From positions 1 to 64,000 of the forward strand of contig SXON01000034.1 in assembly GCA_005778355.1 (NCBI GenBank): a stretch of 64,000 nt of DNA. The letters run 5' to 3'. The stretch comes from Pseudomonadota bacterium (GTDB lineage Bacteria; Myxococcota_A; UBA796; SXON01). How positions within the stretch are numbered: the first letter of the stretch is position 1; every line of letters starts with the position of its first letter. Shown one piece after another: positions 17,183 to 27,362 of this stretch. The notes under the pieces were generated by a model. It saw only the letters and a list, made by a program, of their open reading frames with translations, was not told the origin of the DNA and searched no databases. A program made the position numbers and the translations under genes.

Positions 17183-17932
17183 TCAGCGGCTCTTCGATTC
17201 CAACCAGGCCTTGGTGAAGATGTTGGGGTCGAGCGGCTTCAGGTCGACCTCCTGGATCACCACCGTGGTCTGGTTGCCCTTCTCCACCTCGTCGTAGATG
17301 CGCACTTCCTTTGGGAAGTACACGTCGGTCTTCTTCGACTCCGAGTAGAGCTTGTTCCACGCCGGGTAGTAGGTGGTGCGCATCAGCCGACCGGACTCGG
17401 CGAAGTCCTGGCGCTTGAGCACGTTGCCGGTGGCCTTGTCGAGCCAGAGCTCCACCACCGGGTAGGCCACGTCGATGCCGGACTTTACGGCCAGCTTGAT
17501 CCGATTGACGGAATACTGGCCGAGCTTCTCCTCGGCCACGAAGGTGGGGCCGTACTCCTCGGCGAGGCGCGACTGGTCGAAGTCCTGCCGCTGCGAACCC
17601 GTGCCGCCGATGCGCTCCCGTTCGGTACGGCGCTCCCACTTGCCCACGGTGGGGTCGAACATGAACATGTTGTTGTCGACCCGGAGGTAGCCCTTCCCCG
17701 CCTCGGCCTGCGGCTTCAGGAACAGGATCACCAGCTTGTCGTCGGCGTCACGACGGTACACGGCGGCCTGATAGGCAAGATCCGACTTGTCTTTCTCCTT
17801 CTGCTCGATGTACACCAGCGAGCGCCAGTCGCCGTTGTTCTGTTGGCGGTCGTCGACCACCTTGAGCATGCCCACCATCTCGTCGGTGGAGGGCAGAGCC
17901 CAGGCCAGAGTGGCAAGAAACAATGCGAGCAT
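17183..17932 (-). CDS. LolA-like outer membrane lipoprotein-sorting protein
   Basis: The 249-aa product has a short signal (MLALFLATLAWA, cleavage near residue 12) and the pattern of the periplasmic LolA-fold family annotated as outer membrane lipoprotein-sorting protein: repeated amphipathic strands, DNNMFMFDPTVGKWERR, the GGTGSQRQDF loop, and a late PKEVRIYDEVEKGNQTTV hairpin. Such proteins carry a hydrophobic ligand (lipid or lipoprotein) between inner and outer membrane. It sits between two ABC permease genes and an outer-membrane barrel gene, which supports a periplasmic carrier role. The cargo is unknown; canonical LolA is shorter and usually not in such an operon. Confidence 0.75.
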   Translation of the reverse strand: MLALFLATLAWALPSTDEMVGMLKVVDDRQQNNGDWRSLVYIEQKEKDKSDLAYQAAVYRRDADDKLVILFLKPQAEAGKGYLRVDNNMFMFDPTVGKWERRTERERIGGTGSQRQDFDQSRLAEEYGPTFVAEEKLGQYSVNRIKLAVKSGIDVAYPVVELWLDKATGNVLKRQDFAESGRLMRTTYYPAWNKLYSESKKTDVYFPKEVRIYDEVEKGNQTTVVIQEVDLKPLDPNIFTKAWLESKSR

Positions 17933-17947
17933 GAGAGCTTCCTTTGT

Positions 17948-19288
17948 CTAGGCGGTGTAGCCGAGGGCGACGATGGGCTTGAGCTGTGCGGCCCGGTAGG
18001 ACGGCCAGAGGGCCGCGAGCGCGGTGCAGGTGGTGAGGAAGGCCACGCTGCCGAACAGGGCGAGCGGACGCACGGAGAAGGGGATGGTGTCTGACAGCAA
18101 GAAGGCCTGCATCGCCTCGATGGGCACCGGGATGGCCGCGGCGTCGAAGCCGGTGGCCAGGAGCGCGCCGAGTGTGGCCCCTGAGGTGGTGGCGAAGAGC
18201 CCAAGGAAGATCGCCTCGAGCATGAACAACCAGAGCACTTGCCGGCGATGCAGGCCGATCGCGCGCATGGTGCCGATCTCACGCGTGCGCTCGCGCACGG
18301 TGTTGAACATCGTGTTGGAGATGCCGATGGCGATGATGATGAGTAGGATCGAGGAGATGAAAACCGTCACGATGTCGAAGGCGGCGACGGTGTACATCAG
18401 GAAGCTCACCTCGTCTGACCAGGTGGTGAGGTCGAGCTTCTGGCCGGTCCAGTCTTCGCCGCCCACCACCTCGAACTTCATCCAGAAGGGCACTGGCTGG
18501 TAGTCCATCAGCGCGAAGCCCTCCTGCGCCAGGGAGGTGCGTAGCGCCGTCATCGCGTTCTCGGACTCATCGATGTCCTTGAGGTACACCCACAAGGCGC
18601 CGGTGGTGTCGCCCTTGAGCGAGTAGAGTTTCTTGAGGGAGGGCTCGTCGATGATTGCTGACCAGCTCGACAGCATCCCCATGTCGCGGGCGATGGCCAC
18701 CACGGTGACGTCGAGGGTGTTGGTCCGGCCGTCGGACTGCTCGGTGACAATCGTCACGAGATCGCCGACATCGACCTCCAGTCGCCGGGCGTGCGAGGCG
18801 AACAGGATGAGGGCGTTCGGGTCGCCGATGCGATTGGCGTCGCCCACCACTTCGGGACCGCCGCCGTCTTTGTAGGCGGAGCGTGCCGCGAGTTGCAGCG
18901 TATCGGCGAATCCAGGCTCGTCCGACAGGGTGACGCCCGAGAACGAGGCCTGCACCGAGCCGCCGGGGCCCACGATCTTGCCCCAGCCACGCCCGCGGGC
19001 CACCACGTGGTCGAGCCCCGGCGTCTTGGCCTCGACGATCGCGCGCACCTTGCTCGCGTCGGTCACCAGCGGGGCGCCGAGCGTGGGCGAGGGCTTGTAG
19101 AAACCGCCCACCACCACGTGCCCAGAGGAGAGCGTGGTGGCGGACTGGACGAGGTTGTCGGAGATGCCGGCGCTGATCGACAACAACAGCACGAGCATCG
19201 CGGTCACGAGCCCAATGGCGGTGGACAACAGAAGCGTGCGACGGCGCGCCTGCACGAGGTTGCGCAGGGCGATGCTGGCGAGAACCAT
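17948..19288 (-). CDS. ABC transporter permease, FtsX/MacB/LolC-type
   Basis: This 446-aa protein has one N-terminal transmembrane helix (about 20-42, followed by the ISAGISDNLVQSA motif), a large periplasmic domain, and three C-terminal helices with the conserved cytoplasmic loop NTVRERTREIGTMRAIG before the third helix. This is the mechanotransmission-type topology shared by MacB, LolC/E and FtsX. It is encoded 3 bases downstream of a second, larger permease and downstream of an ATPase, so the functional unit is probably a heterodimeric permease with two copies of the ATPase. Such transporters move lipoproteins, lipids, peptides or siderophores without passing through a classical pore. Confidence 0.85.
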   Translation of the reverse strand: MVLASIALRNLVQARRRTLLLSTAIGLVTAMLVLLLSISAGISDNLVQSATTLSSGHVVVGGFYKPSPTLGAPLVTDASKVRAIVEAKTPGLDHVVARGRGWGKIVGPGGSVQASFSGVTLSDEPGFADTLQLAARSAYKDGGGPEVVGDANRIGDPNALILFASHARRLEVDVGDLVTIVTEQSDGRTNTLDVTVVAIARDMGMLSSWSAIIDEPSLKKLYSLKGDTTGALWVYLKDIDESENAMTALRTSLAQEGFALMDYQPVPFWMKFEVVGGEDWTGQKLDLTTWSDEVSFLMYTVAAFDIVTVFISSILLIIIAIGISNTMFNTVRERTREIGTMRAIGLHRRQVLWLFMLEAIFLGLFATTSGATLGALLATGFDAAAIPVPIEAMQAFLLSDTIPFSVRPLALFGSVAFLTTCTALAALWPSYRAAQLKPIVALGYTA

Positions 19289-19291
19289 CGG

Positions 19292-21363
19292 CTACTCCTT
19301 CGACTGCAGCGCGACGATGGGCGGCACGCCGGCGGCCAGGATGGCCGGGTAGAGGGTGGCGAGCACGCTGACCGCGCTCACGAGTCCGACGCCGAGTCCG
19401 ACTTCCGCGAGCCCGATGCTCGGGTACAAGAAGGGCCCGCCGAAGAGGATGCTGAACATGTCGACGCCGGCCGGGATGCCGCTCGTGCCGAGCCAGCTCA
19501 CAAGGAGAGCGGCGGCGCCACTGCCCACCAGCGCGGCCGCCACGGAGACCACCAGCGTCTCGAGCACAAACAGGGTGACGACGAAGCTCTTCTTCGCGCC
19601 GACGGCCCGCATCGTGCCAATCTCAGCGGTGCGCTCCATCGTGGCCATCACCAGCGCGTTGTTGATGATCACCATCGACACGAGGAACATCACGCCCACC
19701 GCGATGACCATCACCACCTGGACCACGCTCACCAGCTGGCCAATCATGCCGGCGGCGGTGCGCCAATCGACGACCTGGAGGGGGAGCCCGGCCTTGTCGA
19801 TGGCCGACTGGAGCGCGGCTTGTCCCGCGGCCACGCGGGAAGGGTCTTTCAGTCGGATCGCCGCATTGAGCGCCAGCCCGCTGTCGAGTTGCTCGGGGGG
19901 GTAGGTGTCAGAAACCCGGGCGTCGATGCCCCCGAAGCTGAGCGCATCGATGGCGGCGAAGCCGTCGCCGGTGCTCACCGTGTTCTCGATGCTGCTGCCA
20001 CCGCCAAAGAGCGCGTCCTCGATGTTCTCAGAGGCCACGTCGCGCGCGCCCACGGACGCCTTGATGTCGGCCAGCTCGGCGCGCTGGCTGTCGGTCATCT
20101 TCCCGTAGAGGTCGCGGAAGCTTACCAGGTCGATGAGCGCGTTGGCGTCGGTCATCATCTCGCGGCCGGCGTAGCCCTTCGTCCGGTAGATGCCCAGGAA
20201 GCGGACGTTCAGCGACTTGAGGTAGCCGGACTTGGTGAAGGCCCGCAGCGGGAGCATGTCGCCCACGTTGATGTCGTAGAGCCGAATGTTGGGCGCGATC
20301 TCCTTGTAGAAGAAGGCGTAGCGGGCCTCGAGGTTCGCGTCGGTGACCGCGAGGAAGGACTTGAGGAGCGTGGCCATGTCGCCCTCTTGCGCGCCCAGCT
20401 CGGCACGGAGCTTCGGCTCGAGTGCGTCGGCCGCGGCCGGGTCGAGCTGGTAGAGGATGCGACGGTACTGGCGGCTATTGCGTTGCACGCGGTCGAAGAG
20501 CACGCCGGTGGTGCCGATGGTCTCGCCATCGAGTCGCACCTCGTCGCGGATCTGGTCGAGCTCGCGCGCGACGGTGTTCTTCATCCAGAGCTCATGGTAG
20601 TTCTCGGGGATGAGCAGGCCCCGCTCGCCTCGCTGCGGCACGGCGCCAGACACGAGCTCGAACTTGGTGAAACTGCTGGTGAAGGCCTTGAGGTCGGCCC
20701 CCACGAGGCGCAGGTAGATCATCTTGCCGTCGGTGGCCAGCGGCGCGAGGTGGCTGTCCATCCAGTCGACGGTGGGGATGGGCTCGGCGGCGAACTCGGC
20801 GGGGAAACTGTCAGACGTCACGCGTGCGAGCGTGGCGCGATCCTCGGCGAGCTTGGCGGTGTCGCTGGTGAGCTCTTCGAGGTTGTCGAGCTCGGGCGCC
20901 AGGTCGCCGGCGATGCGCCGGGCGCGTCCCAGGAGCACGTCGGCCTTGGCCGTGTCGCCGCTGTTGACGGCCGAGCGCAGCTCGCCGAGAACGATGTCGA
21001 TGTCGTTGCCGCCAAAGACCGTGGACTGGCCGATGCCCATGGGGATCACCTCGGACACCTCGGGGACCGACGCCGCGACCTCGCGGAGCCGCCCAACGTC
21101 TTCGATCTCGCCGATGTCGGCGGCGCTCATCCCCATGTCGCCCATGACGGACAACGGGTCGCGCGCCTCGCTGGAGTACACCTGCAGCTCGCCGGTGATG
21201 GCGTTGGTGACACTCGCCTGCATCGCGCGCTCGAGGCTGTTGAGTAGAGCCGCGCCCGCCACGACGAACAGCGTGCCAAAGGCGAGGATGCTGCCCACGA
21301 TCAGGTTCTTCACCGCGTAGGCCCGCACGTTGCCGAGGGCCAGGCGAAGGGCAAGGGCGAGGC

Positions 21364-21367
<4 letters not shown>
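19292..21367 (-). CDS. ABC transporter permease with large periplasmic domain, FtsX/MacB-type
   Basis: I place the start at the TTG at 21367, which overlaps the ATPase stop as TTGA and gives MSLALALRLALGNVRAY, the usual beginning for this family; a GTG at 21409 is the alternative and would overlap the ATPase by 46 bases. The product (691 aa) has a first transmembrane helix about 22-45, a periplasmic domain of some 370 residues, and three C-terminal helices with MERTAEIGTMRAVGAKK before the third. The periplasmic domain is considerably larger than in its partner, so this subunit likely makes the contact to the LolA-like carrier or cargo. Same operon as the other permease (3-base gap). Confidence 0.83.
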
Positions 21368-22034
<667 letters not shown>

Positions 22035-22038
<4 letters not shown>

Positions 22039-22490
22039 CGGCATGCTCCTGCGGGCTGCAACTGGGCGATCACACGGTCGAGAACGGCGACGAGCTCGTC
22101 GCGCAAGGCGGGGTCGACGCCGGCGATGGCGCGAGCGATCTGCTCGCTCCGCGCCTGGGCGAGACGGTCGAGCAACTCGTCGGCCTCGCGCGAAGGAAAG
22201 ATGACCTTCTGGCGGCGGTCCTGTGGGTTCTCGTAGCGAGAGACCAGCTCGCGCTCGTGCATCTTATGAAGCAACTGGCTCGCGTTGCTCAACGTGATGC
22301 CGAGGGCCTGCGCGAGCTGGGTGACGTTGCCCGCGCCGGCTCGCATCGCGTGCAAGGCCATGATCTGCGGCAACGTGATGTTCGACTCGACCATCAGGTT
22401 GAGGTTGTCACCCGCGTAGCGCGAGTGGAGGGTGTTCATGAAGAGGATCAGTCGGTGGGCGATCTGGTCCTCGGCGGTGGGGGTGGGCAC
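22035..22490 (-). CDS. MarR-family transcriptional regulator
   Basis: The GTG at 22490 is the only start that includes the whole first helix; the ribosome binding site is weak. The 151-aa product has the MarR layout: dimerisation helices at both ends and a winged helix in the middle (recognition helix NVTQLAQALGITLSNASQLLHKM, wing RYENPQDRRQKVIFPS; the DRR turn is typical). It is the first gene of the minus-strand operon that encodes the ABC/LolA/barrel system, and an AT-rich inverted repeat lies directly upstream, so it probably represses its own operon until a hydrophobic ligand binds. Ligand unknown. Confidence 0.88.
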
Positions 22491-22500
22491 GGCCGCGTGT

Positions 22501-22539
22501 ACTATTCACGCGAGGCGATGGACTCAAGAAGTGAATAGT
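22501..22539. promoter_or_regulatory. Candidate MarR operator: ACTATTCAC ... GTGAATAGT inverted repeat
   Basis: ACTATTCAC (22501-22509) and GTGAATAGT (22531-22539) are perfect 9-base inverted arms exactly 30 bases apart, about three helical turns. The right arm continues into TGAA-TAG-TTCA, itself a palindrome, and a third site, TATTGAATA, lies at 22563-22571. This is an AT-rich island immediately upstream of the MarR start in GC-rich DNA, as expected for an autoregulated promoter. Confidence 0.6.
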
Positions 22540-22648
22540 TCAATTTTGGCAACAATCTGGTGTATTGAATAATGTGGTGGGTTGAAGGGTGGGTTTTTTC
22601 GCGCAGGCCCTTGCCCGCCCTGAACTCGCCCCCCGCCGCGTTTCCAGC

Positions 22649-22654
22649 TACTAT
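22649..22654 (+). promoter_or_regulatory. Possible -10 element (TACTAT) for the DUF2330 gene
   Basis: TACTAT lies 32 bases before the GTG at 22687 within the 196-base divergent region; no clear -35 box. The rest of the region 22572-22686 shows nothing recognisable apart from a GGGAGG ribosome binding site. Confidence 0.35.
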
Positions 22655-22686
22655 GCGGCTGGGTCAGCACGGACCGGGAGGCCGCC

Positions 22687-23973
22687 GTGTCACTACTCTT
22701 GTCTTTGCTTCTCGCCAGCGTCCCCGGTGCACGCGCATTCTGCGGCTACTACGTGGGTTCTGCGGGCACCGCGCTCCAAAATCATGCCAGCCAGGTGGTG
22801 ATCGCGCGCGATGGCAACCAGACCACGCTCACGATCGCGCAGGACGTCACCACCGACACCACCAATTTCGTGATGATCGTGCCGGTGCCCACGCTGATGG
22901 GCGAGGGCGACGTGTCGGAGCTGAGCACCTCGCCGTTCGCCGCCATCGACGCGTACAGCGCGCCGCGGCTGGTGGCCTATCCGTGCGACAGCTACGCGCA
23001 GGTGATCGTCCCGCCGCCCGGACCAGCGCTGTGGACGGCGCTGGCGTGCAGCGGTGCTGACACCGCGAACAAGGCCGTTGGCGACAGCGGCGGTGGAGAC
23101 GCCGAGAGCCTCGAGGCCACCGCCACCGTGGCCGCGAACTTCGTCACCGGCGTGTACGAGATCGTGATCCTCGACGCGGAGCAGGCCGGGGGCATCCTCA
23201 ACTGGCTGGAGGACGAGGGCCTCGCCATCGACGTGCGCGCCGGGCGGCTCATCCAGGAGTACCTCGACGCGGGCTCGCTCTTCTTCGTGGCGCGGGTGGC
23301 GCTCCCCGAGGCGGGCAGCGTGTGGTTGCCGCCGCTCCAGATGAAGTACGAGTCGGCCGCCTTCGGCATTCCCATCCGGCTCGGCACGCTCAACGCGGTC
23401 GACGAGCAGGAGCTCTTGCTCTACACCATCACCTCCGAGCGCGCGGGGGGCACCGGCATCGCGAACTACCGTGAGGTGAACGTCGAGGACGAGTGCCTCT
23501 GGCAGGAGCACGGCGGGAACTTCGGCGACTTCTACCAGTCGATGCTGGACGACGCCTTCGACAGTGGCGCGGCCTGGGTGCGCGAGTACGAGTGGTCGGC
23601 CGGGAAGTGCGACCCCTGCACCACTGAGCCTCTGAGCAACAGCACCCTGCGCGAGCTCGGCTGGCAAGATGGCAGCAACTACGTGCTCACGCGCATGCGG
23701 ATGCGCTATGAACCCACGGCGATCGACACGGATATCGTGCTGTACAGCCGGGGTTACGACACGAGCGAGCAGATGCGCTACGTGACTTACGACGACGGGC
23801 TCACCCACGACTACCCCGTGTGTCGCCAGGGGTGGCAACGGGTGGAGGGTGCCGAGTGCTACGACTACGCCTACTACGACGACGGGCCCAGCTACTCCTG
23901 CTGCGGCCCGAGCCTAGCGGTGCTGCTCGGCGCGCCCATTGGCCTCCTGATCCGCGCGCGCCGGCGCACGTGA
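22687..23973 (+). CDS. DUF2330 secreted protein with a Cys/hydrophobic/Arg C-terminal tail
   Basis: The GTG at 22687 follows GGGAGG at good spacing. The 428-aa product has a signal peptide cleaved after ARA (about residue 16), then FCGYYV and the conserved beginning of DUF2330 (cysteine-rich, VPVP segment, PRLVAYPCDSY). DUF2330 proteins are exported and of unknown function. The end reads SYSCCG, a hydrophobic stretch and RARRRT, similar in form to a MYXO-CTERM surface-sorting tail. The gene is monocistronic or leads the two-component pair 24 bases downstream. Confidence 0.8.
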   Translation: MSLLLSLLLASVPGARAFCGYYVGSAGTALQNHASQVVIARDGNQTTLTIAQDVTTDTTNFVMIVPVPTLMGEGDVSELSTSPFAAIDAYSAPRLVAYPCDSYAQVIVPPPGPALWTALACSGADTANKAVGDSGGGDAESLEATATVAANFVTGVYEIVILDAEQAGGILNWLEDEGLAIDVRAGRLIQEYLDAGSLFFVARVALPEAGSVWLPPLQMKYESAAFGIPIRLGTLNAVDEQELLLYTITSERAGGTGIANYREVNVEDECLWQEHGGNFGDFYQSMLDDAFDSGAAWVREYEWSAGKCDPCTTEPLSNSTLRELGWQDGSNYVLTRMRMRYEPTAIDTDIVLYSRGYDTSEQMRYVTYDDGLTHDYPVCRQGWQRVEGAECYDYAYYDDGPSYSCCGPSLAVLLGAPIGLLIRARRRT

Positions 23974-23997
23974 CGCCGCGAACCTGATGGGGCGAGA

Positions 23998-24936
23998 GTG
24001 AAACGACGTCGCGACGATGGTCGAATCCATCGCGTCTTGTTGGTGGTCACCATCGTTTTCCTGGTGGCGCTCTCGGGCTGGTGGGCCGCCCTGCTCGGTC
24101 GCCTCGCGGGCGAGTCGCATGCGCTTGCCGTGCAGGTGCACGGGGTGGCGGCGGAGGCGACCGAGACCCTTGCTCGGCGGCGCACGATGATCATGTGGGA
24201 GGGGTTCGCCTTCTCCTGTGTGCCGGTGGTGCTCCTGGCCCTGGCCTGGCGGGGCGCGGACCTCGAACGACGCCAACAGTCGCGACTGGAGGCAATGCTC
24301 TCCGCCAGCACTCACGAGCTGAAGACGCCGGTGGCCGGCATCCGGGCGCTGCTGGAGAGCCTCCGTTCCGGCGTGCTCCCTCCGGAGGCCGCCGCGCCGC
24401 ACATCGATGCGGGCCTCGCGGCCTGCGACCGGCTGGAGCGGCTCGCGGAAGGCATCGTCGTGAGACAGGCTGTGCTCGCGGGGGCCTCCCCGGTGGAGAC
24501 GCGTCGGCTCGGCGACCTCGTCGACGAGGTGCGGCGACACCGGGTGGCTGAGGCGGTGCAGTACGACGTGGACGACGCGGCGGACACGCTGCTCGCGCTA
24601 CCGGAGAACGCCTTCCGCAGCGTGCTCGACAACCTGCTCGACAACGCGATGCGCCACGCGGACGGCAAGGGCGTGCGGCTTCGCGCGCGTCGCGACGGTC
24701 ACTGGGTGCGCATCGAGGTGCAGGACGAGGGGCGAGGGTTCGAGCCGGGCGAAGCCGAGGCCATCTTCGAGCCCTACCGCCGGGGCAAACACCGCGCCGA
24801 GCGCCGGGGGACGGGCCTGGGGCTCTTCATCGCGCGCACCATTGCCCGCGAGGTCGGCGGAGATCTTACCGGGCACAGCCCCGGGCCCGGACAGGGTGCT
24901 ACGTTCCGCCTGAGCCTGCCGGGGAAGACATCGTGA
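23998..24936 (+). CDS. Sensor histidine kinase
   Basis: The start is the GTG at 23998; a nearby ATG is out of frame. The 312-aa protein has two transmembrane helices (about 13-34 and 63-82) with only about 28 residues between them, so the external sensor is very small. The HisKA region has the phospho-acceptor in STHELKTPVAG, and the ATPase domain has an N-box (DNLLDNAMRHA), G1 (DEGRGF) and G2 (GTGLGLFIA). All catalytic boxes are intact. Its last four bases overlap the response-regulator start (GTGA), so the pair is translationally coupled. The signal is unknown. Confidence 0.92.
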   Translation: MKRRRDDGRIHRVLLVVTIVFLVALSGWWAALLGRLAGESHALAVQVHGVAAEATETLARRRTMIMWEGFAFSCVPVVLLALAWRGADLERRQQSRLEAMLSASTHELKTPVAGIRALLESLRSGVLPPEAAAPHIDAGLAACDRLERLAEGIVVRQAVLAGASPVETRRLGDLVDEVRRHRVAEAVQYDVDDAADTLLALPENAFRSVLDNLLDNAMRHADGKGVRLRARRDGHWVRIEVQDEGRGFEPGEAEAIFEPYRRGKHRAERRGTGLGLFIARTIAREVGGDLTGHSPGPGQGATFRLSLPGKTS

Positions 24937-25634
24937 GCGCGCGCGTGCTGGTGGTCGAGGACGAGAAGCTGGTGGCCGACATGGTGCGGCTCAACCTGGA
25001 ACATGCGGGCTTCGCCGTCACCTGGGTGGACAAGGGAGAGGAGGGCCTGGCCCGAGCCCGCGAGGGATTCGACGTCATCGTGCTTGACTGGATGTTGCCT
25101 GGGCTGGACGGCATCGACGTGGCCAAGCAGCTGCGCCGCGAGCAAGTGACGACGCCGGTCTTGATGCTCACCGCGCGGGGCGACCTGAGCTCTCGCGTGA
25201 CCGGACTCGACGCCGGCGCCGACGACTACCTCCCGAAACCTTTCGCCATGCCTGAGCTCGTCGCCCGAGTGCGCGCGTTGGCACGGCGGGCGGCTCCCGC
25301 GGCGCCGGTCGCGCGTGCGTCGGGTCGCGACATCATACTGTCTGGCTGGACCGTCAACCGCGACACGCGCGAGGCCCGTCGCCAGGACGGACAGGGGGAG
25401 CCCATCAACCTGACGGAGACGGAGCTCTCCCTGCTGTTGTTTCTGGTCTCCCACCCCGGCGAGGTCTTGTCACGCGCCGACATCCTGGAAACGGCCTGGG
25501 GCATGGATCGGGCGCCCACGGAGCGCACGGTCGACAACTATGTGATGCGACTGCGCAAGCTTTTCGAGACCGACCCCGAGCACCCGCGGCACTTCCTCAC
25601 CCTCCGTGGCGCGGGCTATCGATTCGAGCCCTAG
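24933..25634 (+). CDS. OmpR/PhoB-family response regulator
   Basis: The product is 233 aa. The receiver domain (1-120) has the acidic pocket (VVEDE), the phospho-acceptor Asp in VLDWMLPG, Thr in LTARG and Lys in LPKPF. The C-terminal winged helix (about 135-230) is OmpR-type (LTETELSLLLFLVSHPGEVLSR, TVDNYVMRLRKLF, GAGYRF). It is phosphorylated by the kinase encoded immediately upstream and binds DNA; targets are unknown. Its TAG stop shares CTAG with the stop of the convergent VWA gene. Confidence 0.93.
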   Translation: MSARVLVVEDEKLVADMVRLNLEHAGFAVTWVDKGEEGLARAREGFDVIVLDWMLPGLDGIDVAKQLRREQVTTPVLMLTARGDLSSRVTGLDAGADDYLPKPFAMPELVARVRALARRAAPAAPVARASGRDIILSGWTVNRDTREARRQDGQGEPINLTETELSLLLFLVSHPGEVLSRADILETAWGMDRAPTERTVDNYVMRLRKLFETDPEHPRHFLTLRGAGYRFEP

Positions 25635-26443
25635 CCCCGAAACAGCTCGCGCACGGCGGTGCGCACCACCCCGGGGAGGTCCTGGTAGCTCCGCGCCCGG
25701 TACAGCTTCCCGTGCCCGGCGCGGGCCATCGCGAGGCAGGTGCGCGCGCCCTGGGGGTGATGCTCCCCCACGTGCACCACGTGCAACCGTGGATAGCGAT
25801 GCGCGGCGGTGGCGGGGTCGCGCCCCACGTTGGCCACGCCGTCGGTGAACAACATGCCCACGCGCTCGCGCTGTCGTCCGCGTCGTAACTGCTCCACGCC
25901 GGAGATAAGCCCGCCCTCGATGTTGGTGTAGCCCTGGGCAGGCACCTCGAGCACGCGGCGCACGACCTCACGCAGGGGCGCTCGCTCGCCGGCCCGCACC
26001 AGCACGTGGGGCACGGTGTCGAAGGCCACCACCGAGACGTGCTCCAACCGCAGGGTGAGGATCGCGGTGGCCACGGCGACGAGCGCGATCTTCTCGCCGG
26101 TCATCGACAGCGACATGTCGAGCACCGCCACCACGTCGGCGTCGCGTGGGACCCGGCGCTCCACCCGCAGGTCGTCGGCCGCCCAGGGGCGGGGGCGTTC
26201 CAAGGTTTCCTCGAGGTCGAGGTCGCCGTCCTCAGGCCAGCCCACCGTCTCGCGGCGCATGGGGCGCGCGGCGTGACGCAACAGGTCCTTGGCGCGGTCG
26301 ATCACCGCCTTGATCGCGCGCTCGCGCACCTCTTGTCGAGCCGGGCCATCCGGCAGGTTGCCCTGGAGGCGGCGCCAGGCCGTCGCCGCGTCCCAGCCCG
26401 CTGGCATCTCCAGCTGCCTCGACGCCGCCGAGGACTGCGCCAC
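25631..26443 (-). CDS. VWA-domain protein, partner of the MoxR ATPase
   Basis: No ATG lies close to the upstream gene. I choose the GTG at 26443 (270 aa); an ATG at 26407 is the alternative, and the reading frame upstream of the MoxR stop is only an out-of-phase shadow. The C-terminal ~190 residues form a von Willebrand A domain with MIDAS motif DMSLSM, the TNIEGG threonine and LFTDG. The N-terminal ~90 residues are charged, as in the linker of ChlD/CoxE-like proteins. MoxR AAA proteins with VWA partners act as chaperones for metalloenzyme or complex maturation. Target unknown. Confidence 0.8.
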   Translation of the reverse strand: MAQSSAASRQLEMPAGWDAATAWRRLQGNLPDGPARQEVRERAIKAVIDRAKDLLRHAARPMRRETVGWPEDGDLDLEETLERPRPWAADDLRVERRVPRDADVVAVLDMSLSMTGEKIALVAVATAILTLRLEHVSVVAFDTVPHVLVRAGERAPLREVVRRVLEVPAQGYTNIEGGLISGVEQLRRGRQRERVGMLFTDGVANVGRDPATAAHRYPRLHVVHVGEHHPQGARTCLAMARAGHGKLYRARSYQDLPGVVRTAVRELFRG

Positions 26444-26502
26444 GAACAGGTTCGTCGCTGGGCCCTCGTCGTGATTGGAGAGTGTCGCCGACCGGCTGGG
26501 GC

Positions 26503-27315
26503 TCAGCGCGGGTCGGCGACCCTCGCTTTTTTTGCGAGGTCGTCCAGCAGCGCCGCCACGGGCGTGGCCGTGGGATCCACGAGCTCGATCCGCGTGGGGA
26601 GCGCGAGCTGTGCCGCCCGCGCGACGTCGCCGCCCAGGCGCGCGGCGATGTCGGCCACGGCGATCGCCGCGCGTACGCTCGCGCCGCGTCGGATCCGGGC
26701 GTCGGACCGCGTCGCCCGCACGAGCGTTACTGCGCTCACGATGATGTCCATGCCCGGCGAACAACGGGCATCCTGGGCCACGATGTCTCGTTCCTCGGCT
26801 TCGGTCTGGTAGTCGAGGCGCACGAGCTCGAAGCGGTCGAGCAAGGCCTCGGACAAGGCGCCGGTCGCGACGAACTCCGCTGGGTTCTGGGTGGCCACCA
26901 ACACAAAACCGGGCGCGGCCGCCACCTCGCCGAGGTTGGGCACGAATATCCGCCCCTCGTCGAGCGCGGGCAAGAGCACGTTCTGCACGCCCTCGGGCAT
27001 GCGGTTCAGCTCGTTGACGAACAACACGCCGCCCAGCCGCATCGCTTGCACGAGCGGCCCCGCGAGGAAACACTCCGGCCGGTAGCCCTGCGTCAACACG
27101 GCGGGCGGGTCGAACAGCCCGACCAGCTTCGACTCGGAGTAGCGCCCGTCGCCGTCCACCCGGACCATCGGCCGGTCGAGCATGGCGCACACCGCGCGTG
27201 CGAGGGCGGTCTTGCCCACGCCCACCGGTCCCTCGAGCAACACGTGACGCCCAGCGGCGATGCAGGCGAGCAGGGCCTCGGTCTCGGCTGCACGGCCGAC
27301 GATGTGGGTGGACAT
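26503..27315 (-). CDS. MoxR-type AAA+ ATPase
   Basis: This 270-aa protein has Walker A GPVGVGKTA (about 36-44), a Walker B of the form VLFVNELNR in which the usual Asp is Asn, sensor 1 (ATQNPAEF) and the sensor 2 region ending with a lid subdomain. NE in place of DE occurs in MoxR subfamilies and keeps the catalytic Glu. It precedes the VWA gene, the usual arrangement for a MoxR-VWA chaperone pair. The start ATG at 27315 follows no strong ribosome binding site. Confidence 0.9.
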   Translation of the reverse strand: MSTHIVGRAAETEALLACIAAGRHVLLEGPVGVGKTALARAVCAMLDRPMVRVDGDGRYSESKLVGLFDPPAVLTQGYRPECFLAGPLVQAMRLGGVLFVNELNRMPEGVQNVLLPALDEGRIFVPNLGEVAAAPGFVLVATQNPAEFVATGALSEALLDRFELVRLDYQTEAEERDIVAQDARCSPGMDIIVSAVTLVRATRSDARIRRGASVRAAIAVADIAARLGGDVARAAQLALPTRIELVDPTATPVAALLDDLAKKARVADPR

Positions 27316-27362
27316 GGGGCCCGCGCCTATGCTGCGGCGCGTGCCCCGTCAGGATGCCGGGC

